Shown one piece after another: positions 47,253 through 55,129 of a stretch of 64,000 nt of DNA. Within the stretch, counting starts at the first letter, position 1. The number at the start of each line of letters is the position of its first letter. The stretch covers positions 2,750,501 to 2,814,500 of the forward strand of contig AP026970.1 in assembly GCA_027924025.1 (NCBI GenBank), read 5' to 3'. Below the pieces are notes generated by a model that saw nothing but the letters and a program-made list of their open reading frames with translations, was not told the DNA's origin and did not search any database. The translations under genes and the position numbers were made by a program. This DNA is from Comamonadaceae bacterium OS-4. Its GTDB lineage: Bacteria > Pseudomonadota > Gammaproteobacteria > Burkholderiales > Burkholderiaceae_C.

Positions 47253-48248
47253 GTGCCGGGAGCGATCAATATCAATCCGATGTCAAAAGTAGTAAAAATC
47301 TTAGATGCAGTGCACGGGGTTGGGCCGTGTGTGGCCGCCATCGCCTGCGACCACCCGGAGGCGCCGGCCTACGCCCGCCAACTGCGCGACGCGGTGGCAC
47401 GCTTTATCCGAGAGGCGGCCCAAGGCACCTTGCCGCTGCAGAGCCCCCCGCCGCAACCTCCGGGCATAGCCCGTGGTGCGGGCCATATGCATTTACATGC
47501 TGAGGTGTTTTTGCAGATGGCGGGGCAGACGCGGTTTACCTTTCCGCACGGGCAGCTTGCGCTCACGCCGGGCCAAGTGCTGGTAGTGCCCCCGAAATTG
47601 CTGCACGACGAATGGGTCAGCGGGCACGAGGCGCAGGCTTTTTGCAACCTGGTGATTTCGGCAGACAGCCAGCGCATGTCCTGCCACCTGGCCCATGAGG
47701 CGCGACCCGGCGTGCCCGCCAGCCTTTACCTAGAGACCTGCCAACACCCCGACGCGATGCGCATCGAGGGCTGGCTGCGCGACGCCGCCACGCCCCCGCC
47801 CGACGACACTGCGTGCCTGTGGCCCGTGCAGCAACGCGCCTTGCTGCTCAGCGCCCTCACCGGCGTAGCCCGCTTGCTCGATGCGCCGCAAAAAACCGTG
47901 TCTGCCGAGCCGCCGGTGCTCAGCAAGCTGCGCATGTTGATCCAAAACCGCATGGGAGAAACCGACCTGACGGTGGCCGCATTGGCGCACGACCTGGGCT
48001 GCACTGCAGACTATTTGTCGCACCTGTACAGCAGCCTGACCGGGGAGCACCTGTGGCAGGTGATCCTGCAGCAGCGCTTGGCCCGCGCCGCACGGCTGTT
48101 GACCGAGGGCGATGCCGCCATCAAAGAAGTGGCTTGGTGCAGCGGCTTTGCCAGTGCCAGCTATTTCATCCGCTGCTTTAAGCAGCGCTTCGGGGTCACA
48201 CCCAAAGCCTACCGCCAGCAGGCGGCAGGGCGCACCGTCTTGCCTTAG
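47253..48248 (+). CDS. AraC-family transcriptional regulator
   Basis: 331 residues from GTG 47253; ATG 47280 (MSKVVKILDAV) is an equally plausible start. An N-terminal cupin-like half (HLHAEVFLQMAGQTRFTFPHG and LTPGQVLVVPPKLLHDEW) probably binds a small ligand. The C-terminus has two helix-turn-helix motifs: DLTVAALAHDLGCTADYLSHLYSS and IKEVAWCSGFASASYFIRCF with FGVTPKAYR. Divergent from the MFS transporter gene (117 bases between starts) and convergent, overlapping by 4 bases, with the SDR gene. Confidence 0.9.
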   Translation: MPGAININPMSKVVKILDAVHGVGPCVAAIACDHPEAPAYARQLRDAVARFIREAAQGTLPLQSPPPQPPGIARGAGHMHLHAEVFLQMAGQTRFTFPHGQLALTPGQVLVVPPKLLHDEWVSGHEAQAFCNLVISADSQRMSCHLAHEARPGVPASLYLETCQHPDAMRIEGWLRDAATPPPDDTACLWPVQQRALLLSALTGVARLLDAPQKTVSAEPPVLSKLRMLIQNRMGETDLTVAALAHDLGCTADYLSHLYSSLTGEHLWQVILQQRLARAARLLTEGDAAIKEVAWCSGFASASYFIRCFKQRFGVTPKAYRQQAAGRTVLP

Positions 48249-49039
48249 AACGTGCCGGTGAAGGCGCCGCCATCGAGCAGCACGTTCTGGCCGGTCATGT
48301 AGGCGGCTTGCTGGCTGCACAAGAAGGCGCACACCTGGCCGAATTCGGCCGGCGTGCCATAGCGGCCCATGGGGATTTGCGCCTGTTGGCTAGCGCGCAC
48401 CTCTTCCACCGACTTGCCGGACTTGGCAGCCGCTGCCTTCACGGTGGTGGCAATGCGGTCGGTATCAAACTTGCCGGGCAACAGGTTGTTGATGGTCACG
48501 CCCTTGGCGGCCAGGCTGCTGCGGGCCACGCCGGCCACAAAGCCGGTCAGGCCACTGCGGGCGCCGTTGGACAGGCCCAGAATGTCGATAGGCGACTTTA
48601 CCGAGCTGGAGGTGATATTCACAATGCGGCCGAACCCGCGTGCGGCCATGCCGTCCACCGTGGCTTTGATGAGCTCAATCGGGGTGAGCATGTTGGCGTC
48701 TACCGCCTTGATCCAGGCTTCGCGGTCCCAGTCGCGGAAATCACCGGGGGGCGGGCCGCCGGCGTTGGTAACCACAATATCGAAATCACGGCGCATGGCA
48801 AACACCGCCTCGCGCCCGGCCACGGTGGTGATGTCTTGGGCACAAAATAGCACCTCAGCGCCCGTATTGGCTGCGTAATCCGCTCTCAAATTGGTAGCAG
48901 ACGCCTCCAGCGCCTCAGCACCGCGCGCCACGATCAGCAGGTTCACGCCCTCGGCTGCCAGTGCTTGCGCGCAGCCCAGGCCCAGCCCCTTGCTGGCACC
49001 ACAGACCAACGCCCATTTGCCTTTGATTCCCAAGTCCAT
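48245..49039 (-). CDS. SDR-family oxidoreductase
   Basis: 264 residues from ATG 49039 (MDLGIKGKWALVCGASKG), with AAAGGA 7 bases before it. Classical SDR motifs: GASKGLGLGCAQAL (cofactor), VTNAGG, catalytic Ser region NITSSSVKS, and DGGAFTGTF tail. At the catalytic YxxxK site the sequence is LSNGARSGL, with no Tyr or Lys, so it belongs to the divergent group that lacks the standard catalytic pair. Bases 48841-48900, encoding roughly TNLRADYAANTGAEVLF, match a dispersed repeat in frame. Downstream of an EamA transporter gene, which ends 41 bases upstream. Confidence 0.88.
   Translation of the reverse strand: MDLGIKGKWALVCGASKGLGLGCAQALAAEGVNLLIVARGAEALEASATNLRADYAANTGAEVLFCAQDITTVAGREAVFAMRRDFDIVVTNAGGPPPGDFRDWDREAWIKAVDANMLTPIELIKATVDGMAARGFGRIVNITSSSVKSPIDILGLSNGARSGLTGFVAGVARSSLAAKGVTINNLLPGKFDTDRIATTVKAAAAKSGKSVEEVRASQQAQIPMGRYGTPAEFGQVCAFLCSQQAAYMTGQNVLLDGGAFTGTF
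48841..48900 (-). repeat. Dispersed short repeat, in-frame copy inside the SDR gene
   Basis: On the minus strand: GCTAC-N9-AGC, TACGCA, 10 bases, GGCGCTGAGG and CTATTTTGTG. All blocks are in order and at the usual spacing, though diverged. It lies in the loop after the second beta strand. Confidence 0.65.
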
Positions 49040-49080
49040 ACCCAGTCCTTTGCGATTGAAGTTATCCAAGCCCCCGCGCC

Positions 49081-50016
49081 TTAGCGCCGGGTACTCACCA
49101 CATACACACCCAGCAGCACCAGAATGGTGCCACCGATCACCCACAGGTTCATCGGCTCGTCGAGCAGCAGCACCCCCATCAGGATGGTGGACATGGGCCC
49201 CACCATCCCCACCTGCGCTGCCAGCCCCGAGCCGATGCGCTCGATCGCCATCATGACCAGCATCACCGGCACCACGGTGCAGGCGGTGGCATTGAGCAGC
49301 GACAACCACAGCACCTCCGGCGCTACCGCAAATGCGGTGTCCAGCGGCCGCAAAATCACAAACTGGGCGATACACAGCACACACGCCACACTGGTGGCCA
49401 GCCCCACCAAGCGCAGCGAGCCCAGGCGCTGCACCAGCTCCCCGCTGTAAGACAGGTACAACGCGTAGCTGATGGCGCTACCCAGCACGAGGGCGGCACC
49501 CAGGGCCGCATTGCCCCCGGCAAAGCTGACCTCGTGCCCGAACACCAGCAACACGCCGCCATAGCTAAGCGCCATGCCGGCGGCTTGGGGCAAGCTCACC
49601 TTTTTGCCGTAAAGGGCTACGCCCAGCAACACGACCAGCGTAGGGTTGAGGTAAAGAATCAGCCGCTCCAGCGACGCAGAGATATAGGCCAAGCCCGCAA
49701 AGTCGAGGTAGCTGGCCAGGTAGTAGCCGGTAATGCCCAGCCCCACGATACCCAGCTTGTCTTTGCCCGTGAGTGGCACCACCACGGCACCGGCCTTGCG
49801 GGCCCGGTAGCCTGCCCACCACACCAGCCCCAGAAAAAATGGCAAGGCCATCAGCATGCGCAGCATGATCAGGCTGACCGCATCCACCCCGGGGTAGCGG
49901 TAGGCCAGCTTGACGATGATGGCTTTGCCGCTAAAAGCGATCGAACCAGCAATAGCCAGCGCAACGCCGGTTGCTATCGATTGAGGAGCTGCTTGCGCAG
50001 GCGCTACGCCGGCCAC
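49081..50016 (-). CDS. DMT/EamA-family transporter
   Basis: 311 residues from GTG 50016; an in-frame TAA two codons earlier excludes any longer form. Ten helices in two EamA repeats (ATGVALAIAGSIAFSGKAI..., AAQVGMVGPMSTILMGVLLLDEP). The first helix start is preceded by AGVAPAQAAPQSIATG, which is encoded by a dispersed repeat (49973-50014), so the start region may be repeat-derived. The stop of the upstream DUF808 gene lies 3 bases before the GTG, suggesting translational coupling. Substrate unknown. Confidence 0.88.
   Translation of the reverse strand: MAGVAPAQAAPQSIATGVALAIAGSIAFSGKAIIVKLAYRYPGVDAVSLIMLRMLMALPFFLGLVWWAGYRARKAGAVVVPLTGKDKLGIVGLGITGYYLASYLDFAGLAYISASLERLILYLNPTLVVLLGVALYGKKVSLPQAAGMALSYGGVLLVFGHEVSFAGGNAALGAALVLGSAISYALYLSYSGELVQRLGSLRLVGLATSVACVLCIAQFVILRPLDTAFAVAPEVLWLSLLNATACTVVPVMLVMMAIERIGSGLAAQVGMVGPMSTILMGVLLLDEPMNLWVIGGTILVLLGVYVVSTRR
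49973..50014 (+). repeat. Dispersed short repeat at the start of the EamA gene
   Basis: GCTATC-N8-AGCTGCTTGCGCA then GGCGCTACGCCGGCC; the usual 10-13 base spacer is missing. It lies in codons 2-15 of the transporter on the opposite strand. Confidence 0.78.
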
Positions 50017-50019
50017 CGC

Positions 50020-50922
50020 TTAGTTTGCCTTCAAACCGCCGCGCACCCGCTGCACCAGCGTGACCGCAGCCAGCACCAAGGCGCCAGCCACCACCCCGAT
50101 CAGGCCATCCCACACAAAGCCCAGGGGCAGGCCCTCGGTCAGGTGGTGCAAAAACGGCAGGCCGTGCACCAGAATACCACCGCCCACCAGGAACATAGCA
50201 GCGGTGCCAGCCACCGACAGCACCTTCATCAACACCGGCGCCGCCCACAACAAGCCACGCCCCAGCGCCTGCACCCAACCGCCATCGGGCGTGGCAGCGG
50301 GGCGGCGGGTCAGGTACAGGCCTGCATCGTCAATTTTGACGATAGCGGCCACCAGGCCATACACCCCCACGGTCATGGCAAAGGCCACGCCGGCCAGCAC
50401 CATGAACTGGGTCGTCCAGACCTTGTCTTGCACCGTGCCCAGGGTGATGGCGATGATTTCGGCCGAGAGAATGAAGTCGGTGCGAATCGCGCCCTTGATC
50501 TTGTCTTTCTCCAGGGCCACCAGGTCTACCGCCGGGTTTTGCAGCGCCTGCAGCAGTTCGGCCTGATGGGCCGCGTCGTCTTCTGCGCGGTGCAAAAACT
50601 TGTGGGCCAGCTTCTCAAAGCCTTCAAAACACAAAAAGGCACCGCCAATCATCAGCAGCGGCGTGACCAGCCACGGCGCCACGATGCTGATAGCCAAAGC
50701 TGCGGGCACCAGGATCACTTTGTTCAGCAGCGAGCCTTTGCACACGGCCCAGACCACCGGCAGCTCGCGCTCGGCAGACACACCGGTGACCTGCTGGGCA
50801 TTCAGGGCGAGGTCGTCTCCCAAAACACCAGCAGTTTTCTTGGCCGCCACTTTGCTGAGTACGGCCACATCGTCGAGGATGGTGGCAATGTCGTCCAAAA
50901 GAGCAAGGAGGCTGCTGGCCAT
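50020..50922 (-). CDS. DUF808 family membrane protein (YedI-like)
   Basis: 300 residues from ATG 50922 ([19 protein letters not shown]). The N-terminal [34 protein letters not shown], the [10 protein letters not shown] and [19 protein letters not shown] segments and several hydrophobic helices are characteristic of DUF808/YedI. Function unknown; inner-membrane. Upstream partner of the EamA gene in a likely operon. Confidence 0.9.
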   Translation of the reverse strand: MASSLLALLDDIATILDDVAVLSKVAAKKTAGVLGDDLALNAQQVTGVSAERELPVVWAVCKGSLLNKVILVPAALAISIVAPWLVTPLLMIGGAFLCFEGFEKLAHKFLHRAEDDAAHQAELLQALQNPAVDLVALEKDKIKGAIRTDFILSAEIIAITLGTVQDKVWTTQFMVLAGVAFAMTVGVYGLVAAIVKIDDAGLYLTRRPAATPDGGWVQALGRGLLWAAPVLMKVLSVAGTAAMFLVGGGILVHGLPFLHHLTEGLPLGFVWDGLIGVVAGALVLAAVTLVQRVRGGLKAN

Positions 50923-51046
50923 AGGGTGGTCACATGGAGTGGGTAAAGCCGCGATTGTCACCCGTTTGGCGTATGCCGCTCAGGGCAAGCCCTTACAGAG
51001 CTGGCGCAAAGCTTGCTGGAGAATGGAACCACGCCCCCCGACACTT

Positions 51047-51568
51047 ATGCCACCCACCTTGACCGTTGACCGCCAACCCCACCTCACAGCGCCCACGGTC
51101 TTGGATATCGAGGCGTCCGGCCTGGGGCGCAATAGCTACCCCATCGAGATCGGCTATGTGCTCCCGGACGGCCATGCCTATTGCACTCTGGTGCAGCCCG
51201 AAGCCGACTGGACCCACTGGGACGCCGGTGCCGCCAGCCTGCACCGCATCACCCGCGAGCTGCTCCAGCAGCGCGGCCTGAGTGCCCGCGATGTGGCCAA
51301 GCTGCTCAATGCCCAACTGGCCGGCACCACGGTGTACACCGACGGCTGGGCCAACGACTTCACCTGGCTCAATGTGCTGTTTGAGGCCGCTGGCGTGAGC
51401 CCCCGCTTCAAACTGGAAAACCTGCGCAGCCTGCTGAGCGACGCAGAGGCCGATCAATGGCACACCGTCAAGGCCCAAATCGCCAGCGAGCGCGGCACCC
51501 AGCGCCACCGCGCGAGTTCGGACGCGCGGCTGATCCAGCTCACACTGCAGCGCATCAGGGCGGGTTAA
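51047..51568 (+). CDS. DEDD-type 3'-5' exonuclease-like protein
   Basis: 173 residues from ATG 51047; ATG 51023 in frame is an alternative. VLDIEASGLGRNSYPIEIGYV carries the DxE of exonuclease motif I. YTDGWANDFTWLNVLF resembles motif II (Asp), and the RASSDARLIQLTL end resembles motif III with a catalytic Asp. This is the RNase H-like DEDD fold of RNase T and the DNA polymerase epsilon subunit. Substrate (RNA or DNA) unknown. Confidence 0.78.
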   Translation: MPPTLTVDRQPHLTAPTVLDIEASGLGRNSYPIEIGYVLPDGHAYCTLVQPEADWTHWDAGAASLHRITRELLQQRGLSARDVAKLLNAQLAGTTVYTDGWANDFTWLNVLFEAAGVSPRFKLENLRSLLSDAEADQWHTVKAQIASERGTQRHRASSDARLIQLTLQRIRAG

Positions 51569-51629
51569 GCGGCGTCTTAGGCAGTAACATGAGGCGATCC
51601 ACCCCCAACACCACAAGGAGACAGTAGCC

Positions 51630-52100
51630 ATGGCCGTGACCGTAGAAATCAACCTGGGTTATGAATTTGACGTAAAGGCCAAGGCCAGCGAAGTGTTTGC
51701 GGTGCTGTCAGATGTGCCGAGCTCGGCGAGCCACTTCCCCAAGGTCGATCAGCTGGTCGATCTGGGCGGCGGCGCCTACCGCTGGGAGATGGAAAAAATC
51801 GGTATCGCCTCGATCACGCTGCAAACGGTGTACGCATCCAAATACACCAGCAACAAAACCAAGGGCACCGTAACTTGGACGCCCATCAAAGGCGAAGGCA
51901 ACGCCCTGGTGGCCGGCAGCTGGAAGATCACCGACAACAAAAAAGCCACCAACATCGTGCTGGAAATCCAGGGCGAACTCACCCTGCCCCTGCCCGGCCT
52001 GATGAAGATGGTGGCAGCCCCTATTGCCGAAGCCGAATTTGAAAAAATGGTGGAGCAGTACATCGACAACCTGACCAAGCACTTTGGCGGGGAAGCGTAA
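51630..52100 (+). CDS. SRPBCC-family protein
   Basis: 156 residues, AAGGAG upstream. YEFDVKAKASEVFAVLSDV, the W-E-M-E-K-I-G strand and the C-terminal long helix (IAEAEFEKMVEQYIDNLTKHF) are typical of the START/SRPBCC helix-grip fold, which binds a hydrophobic ligand in a deep cavity. Members include polyketide cyclases and the CoQ-binding Coq10. Ligand unknown. Monocistronic, followed by a dispersed repeat. Confidence 0.85.
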   Translation: MAVTVEINLGYEFDVKAKASEVFAVLSDVPSSASHFPKVDQLVDLGGGAYRWEMEKIGIASITLQTVYASKYTSNKTKGTVTWTPIKGEGNALVAGSWKITDNKKATNIVLEIQGELTLPLPGLMKMVAAPIAEAEFEKMVEQYIDNLTKHFGGEA

Positions 52101-52138
52101 GGGTCCAAGTTCTATCGGCTTGCCATCGGCAAGCGCTT

Positions 52139-52196
52139 GCTATGAAAAAAGGAGCTGCTGGCGCACTACTGGTGGGCGCCAGTGGCTTTTTTATTG
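52139..52196 (+). repeat. Dispersed short repeat after the SRPBCC gene
   Basis: GCTATG-N8-AGCTGCTGGCGCA, 9 bases, GGGCGCCAGTGGC and TTTTTTATT; a full-length copy 39 bases after the stop codon. The distal GGCGCCAGTGG part could also form a small hairpin before the T-run, so it may serve as a terminator. Confidence 0.83.
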
Positions 52197-52202
52197 ACTG
52201 AA

Positions 52203-52330
52203 GAGGTCGGCTTTCGACCCAAAGCGGTCCTCCGCACTCCTGGAACAGCTGCCCTAAAGCTGACATCCGATCTGTTACAAATGAGGCGCGACTGCAGAGG
52301 TCGCCTATGCAGCGAAAGCAGTCATCGGCA
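52203..52330. repeat. Degenerate AAAGCGGTC-type repeat, two units
   Basis: GGTCGGCTTTCGACCCAAAG with CGGTCC (52206-52231), then GCGAAAGCAGTCATC (52312-52326). These fit a loose consensus GGCTTTCGACC-N-AAAGCGGTCATT that recurs at 52880, 54800, 55812 and 56812. It is the left boundary of the AT-richer segment. Confidence 0.5.
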
Positions 52331-52385
52331 AATATCCCCCAAATAGGGGATTCAATCTGAAACAGATTGAACTCAGAATCCCGTG

Positions 52386-52826
52386 ATGAACTTCATCTTT
52401 CGCAAAGCCCTCACTCTCCTAGCGTTGGCGCCTTGCTTTTGTTTCGGTCAGCAGACTTCCTTTTCCGGAAATTGGAAAATTGACCTTCGCACAGCAGAAG
52501 AGCGAAGACAAAATTTCGACTGTGGTTCCGCGACATTCGAGTTGTTGCAGGTCGGCGAAAAAATTTCTGGCAATCACTATATGTCCACACCTCGATGTGG
52601 CCGGGTAAATGAAGGGGGTCCGGGAACAGTGAAAGGCATTGCAGTAGGAAGCACAGCAATGCTAGTAGTCACTAGCGGCCGAAATGGGGCCATTGTTCTG
52701 GGGCGTGCGAAGCTCAATCGTGGACTGCTTCAATGGGAAGCAACTGAAGAAATTCGTGCTGGTGAACCCGAGGGGGATTCACCTTTGATTCTCAGCAAGG
52801 GCATGCTGGTTCGCTCGGGGAAATGA
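52386..52826 (+). CDS. Uncharacterised small exported protein
   Basis: 146 residues from ATG 52386. A signal peptide (MNFIFRKALTLLALAPCFCFGQ) precedes a soluble domain with FSGNWKIDLRTAEERRQNF, paired cysteines (C in FDCGS and PRCGR), and many short beta-like stretches. The FSGNWK start resembles small lipocalin-like or DUF-type secreted proteins, but I do not recognise the family. Base composition is clearly AT-richer than the genes to the left. No close partner. Confidence 0.7.
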   Translation: MNFIFRKALTLLALAPCFCFGQQTSFSGNWKIDLRTAEERRQNFDCGSATFELLQVGEKISGNHYMSTPRCGRVNEGGPGTVKGIAVGSTAMLVVTSGRNGAIVLGRAKLNRGLLQWEATEEIRAGEPEGDSPLILSKGMLVRSGK

Positions 52827-52871
52827 GGGGGCCTTGAATAAAGGTAATTGGCGGGTTTCGCCATCGCACGG

Positions 52872-52910
52872 GTGTCTGAGTTGCAGCGGAAGCGGTCATC
52901 CCTAGAGCTC
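52872..52910. repeat. Degenerate AAAGCGGTC-type repeat unit
   Basis: TTGCAGCGGAAGCGGTCATC (52881-52900) resembles the consensus of the family described at 52203. It lies in the 218-base gap between two convergent unknown genes; the rest of the gap holds nothing that I can support. Confidence 0.4.
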
Positions 52911-53044
52911 TTCCAATCGGGTATGTTCCGGTGTTACACAGGCTATTGCGAAGCTTGCTATGCACCGATCGCGATTTATCTAGTGTGCCAACTCTGCGGC
53001 AATAGCGAATGCTTCATGCGCTTGCAAGCTAACTTGCGTGGCCT

Positions 53045-54118
53045 TCATTTAGTTGCTCGGACATAGAATTCAGTACCGTAATAAATTCCTTGAAAGTCTT
53101 TTACAGGCGCATGGGCTATAAGCGAAACTTGTTGTTTAAGTTTTTTGAAATCGTCTTGGCGATCATCGTAGGCGAACCGTTTCCCGATGGGGACGACTCG
53201 GGCCGTTGTTCCTGTGACTGTTGACTGCAAATTCCCAGACAAAAGCACTGCCGAAATAGGGCGGCCTTGGTTTTCGACGGTCCAGTTGACAGGCCTGTAG
53301 CTATTGAGTGCCAAGACCAGAGGCACATTGCTAGCAGTAATAACTACCCTAACCGCAACTGGCTCTTCATTAACTGGTGTAGGCGTGTTGCTGGATTTAG
53401 GTTTTCCTTCATAAACACCAATCATCGACACTTGCGCATTGCTTGGAATGGGTGGAACTTCGGGTATTTCCTCGACAGGTGCTGTTACGGAGGATGCAAT
53501 CGCCCATTTTGTTTCATACAGAGATACAACGTCTTTTTCGCAGCCGCTGTTAGAAGTATCACGTTGCCCAAAGTACAACGATGTTACGCAGGCAAGTTTT
53601 ACGACTGGTTGCCCAGCACTTCGATCGACTTCAATAATTGCATATAAGGGCTCCTTCGTCTCAAGGCGAAACTCATATTTTGCGCGGCCGGCATCTGAGT
53701 ACGTAGTGCTCGTAACCAAACTTGCGCGTACCGGCCCTCCAGTGAGCCTTGCTAAATCCTTGTGTTTGAAAACAAAGTCGTATACCAATTGCTTTTCAGT
53801 CGACTGGTTTTCCCTGGCAACCTCTGAATTCCAAAAGACGTAAGCAAAAGGCAAAAAGGGAAGAAGTGCCCACACATACTTGCGTTTCTGAAACAAAGCG
53901 CCAGCCATGCAACCGGCCGCTATTGATCCAGCTAGTACCGGCCAACCAAAAGCAAACCCGTAACCGACAACCATAGCAGCGCTGGGTGACGACACAAATG
54001 AAGCGACTGCTACAACTAGCATCGTGACAACTACAACAACAACACCCTTTGTTCCGGCAGCGCTATAGGCAACCGCTGATATGAGCGCCAGGGTCAATAG
54101 AAGAATAGTTAGATTCAT
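53045..54118 (-). CDS. Uncharacterised membrane-anchored protein
   Basis: 357 residues. The first 100 residues contain about three hydrophobic helices (ILLLTLALISAVAYSA; VVVVVVTMLVVAVASFV; VVGYGFAFGWPVLAGSIA) and a fourth (ALLPFLPFAYVFW), then a soluble C-terminal domain of about 250 residues, likely periplasmic. The tail segments VRVVITASNVPLVLALNSYRP and NWTVENQGRPISAVLLSGN suggest a beta-sandwich. I do not recognise it. AT-rich composition and common A/T third positions set it apart from neighbours, as expected of a recently acquired gene. Confidence 0.72.
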   Translation of the reverse strand: MNLTILLLTLALISAVAYSAAGTKGVVVVVVTMLVVAVASFVSSPSAAMVVGYGFAFGWPVLAGSIAAGCMAGALFQKRKYVWALLPFLPFAYVFWNSEVARENQSTEKQLVYDFVFKHKDLARLTGGPVRASLVTSTTYSDAGRAKYEFRLETKEPLYAIIEVDRSAGQPVVKLACVTSLYFGQRDTSNSGCEKDVVSLYETKWAIASSVTAPVEEIPEVPPIPSNAQVSMIGVYEGKPKSSNTPTPVNEEPVAVRVVITASNVPLVLALNSYRPVNWTVENQGRPISAVLLSGNLQSTVTGTTARVVPIGKRFAYDDRQDDFKKLKQQVSLIAHAPVKDFQGIYYGTEFYVRATK

Positions 54119-54157
54119 TTCGATATGGCAAAAAGAGTGATTTCCCTTGGAGAAGGC

Positions 54158-54637
54158 TTATGCTCTTGAACTCCAAATCATGTATAGACCTTCAGCCCAT
54201 ATGAGGAATCCAAATGAATAAACTGGAAGCGCAGGCAAGGCAAGCATGACGAGATTGTGCTTGCCTGACGTATGGGCAAGAACAAATGGAAAGGCGAATG
54301 CCGCAGCTGTTGCAATGCTTGTTATGGCGACGAGCCAATGGCCAAATTGGTAGCGACGCTCTCGTTCTGGAAGAAGTTTGGCCGGTGCAAGGCCCGCCTT
54401 AAACCAAAATGCAAGAAGAATGAGCGCGAGCAATGCATAGGCCAATGGGAACAGGTAAGCTGCGAAAACCCCGCCTTGGCCTGTGCGTAGCGGTGTTAAC
54501 ACTGCAGATACAAGTATGATTATTGGACCTGCCGCAAACATCGCAAGCAAACCGAAGCACGCGATAGAGACATTGAAATTTGGCAGAAACATCTCCCCCC
54601 ACTTTCTTGTGTCCTCAGTGTATTTCACAAGAGACAT
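54158..54637 (-). CDS. Uncharacterised small integral membrane protein
   Basis: 159 residues with four hydrophobic helices (VSIACFGLLAMFAAGPIIILV; YLFPLAYALLALILLAFW; LVAITSIATAAAFAFPFVLA; LVMLALPALPVYSFGFLIW). It ends shortly before the start of the larger membrane-anchored gene (39 bases), with the same orientation and composition, so the two are likely an operon. No family recognised. Confidence 0.68.
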   Translation of the reverse strand: MSLVKYTEDTRKWGEMFLPNFNVSIACFGLLAMFAAGPIIILVSAVLTPLRTGQGGVFAAYLFPLAYALLALILLAFWFKAGLAPAKLLPERERRYQFGHWLVAITSIATAAAFAFPFVLAHTSGKHNLVMLALPALPVYSFGFLIWAEGLYMIWSSRA

Positions 54638-54786
54638 CGCGAACTTCTCTCAAACTTCTGGGCTGTCCCCAGGCTCAGTTAGACGAACCCCGGAGTATCT
54701 TGGATACTGCTAGGGAAGACGCACCGATATAGCACTAGATAGCTACGCCAGCCACCTAGTTTCCACGCGAAGCTTGCCGCAGAAAG

Positions 54787-54873
54787 TAGTGACCGCTTCA
54801 GAGTGAGACAAAAGTCCGCTTTCAGCCTGAAGACGTCTCAGCTTTGCAGCGTGAGCGACCGTCCAAGAGTGGC
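54787..54873. repeat. Degenerate AAAGCGGTC-type repeat block
   Basis: Contains GTGACCGCTTC, AAAAGTCCGCTTTCAGCC and GAGCGACCGTCC, matching in pieces the units at 52203 and 55812. The units are eroded and in mixed orientation. Confidence 0.4.
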
Positions 54874-54997
54874 AGCTAGATAAGTGTCAGCCTTTGTGCC
54901 ACTTCTCGGACCGCTGAACACTTTTAGTTTTGTCAAATGGGCAGTGATCAAAAAGCCGTAGTTCTAGTCACTAACAAATTGTTTTTGACTTCATAAA

Positions 54998-55013
54998 TGT
55001 GAATTAATTCACA
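54998..55013 (+). promoter_or_regulatory. Perfect CRP-consensus palindrome
   Basis: TGTGAATTAATTCACA is a perfect 16-base palindrome and exactly TGTGA-N6-TCACA, the core site of CRP/Vfr proteins. Its centre is about 124 bases before the PEP-CTERM start codon. No clear -10/-35 could be placed, but TTGACT lies at 54985-54990. The likely binding protein is a CRP homologue elsewhere; the Crp/Fnr gene at 11.4 kb is a less certain candidate. Confidence 0.6.
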
Positions 55014-55129
55014 AAAAATTCTGAGAAAGTGTATTCGTTAGTCCGAATAGACTACGCAAACCCCGTTGAATCCAAGACCTTAAAGCTTAAGCTCGTGATG
55101 TTGTAGTTAGAACTTCAATGAGGGACTTT

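Larger units (their letters stand above)
54638..55129. other. Gene-free AT-rich interval upstream of the PEP-CTERM gene
   Basis: 492 bases without a supportable open frame. The left part holds a degenerate repeat block (54787-54870: GACCGCTTCAG..., AAAGTCCGCTTTCAGCC, GAGCGACCGTCC). The right part holds the palindrome at 54998-55013 and a second inverted repeat TATTCG-N6-CGAATA (55032-55049). Both lie within 135 bases of the PEP-CTERM start, so the right side is probably its control region. Confidence 0.6.

Noticed and set aside
52848..53066. Small Cys-rich 72-codon frame in the gap
   Set aside because: No ribosome-binding site, overlaps a degenerate repeat and the end of the next gene, and matches nothing known to me.
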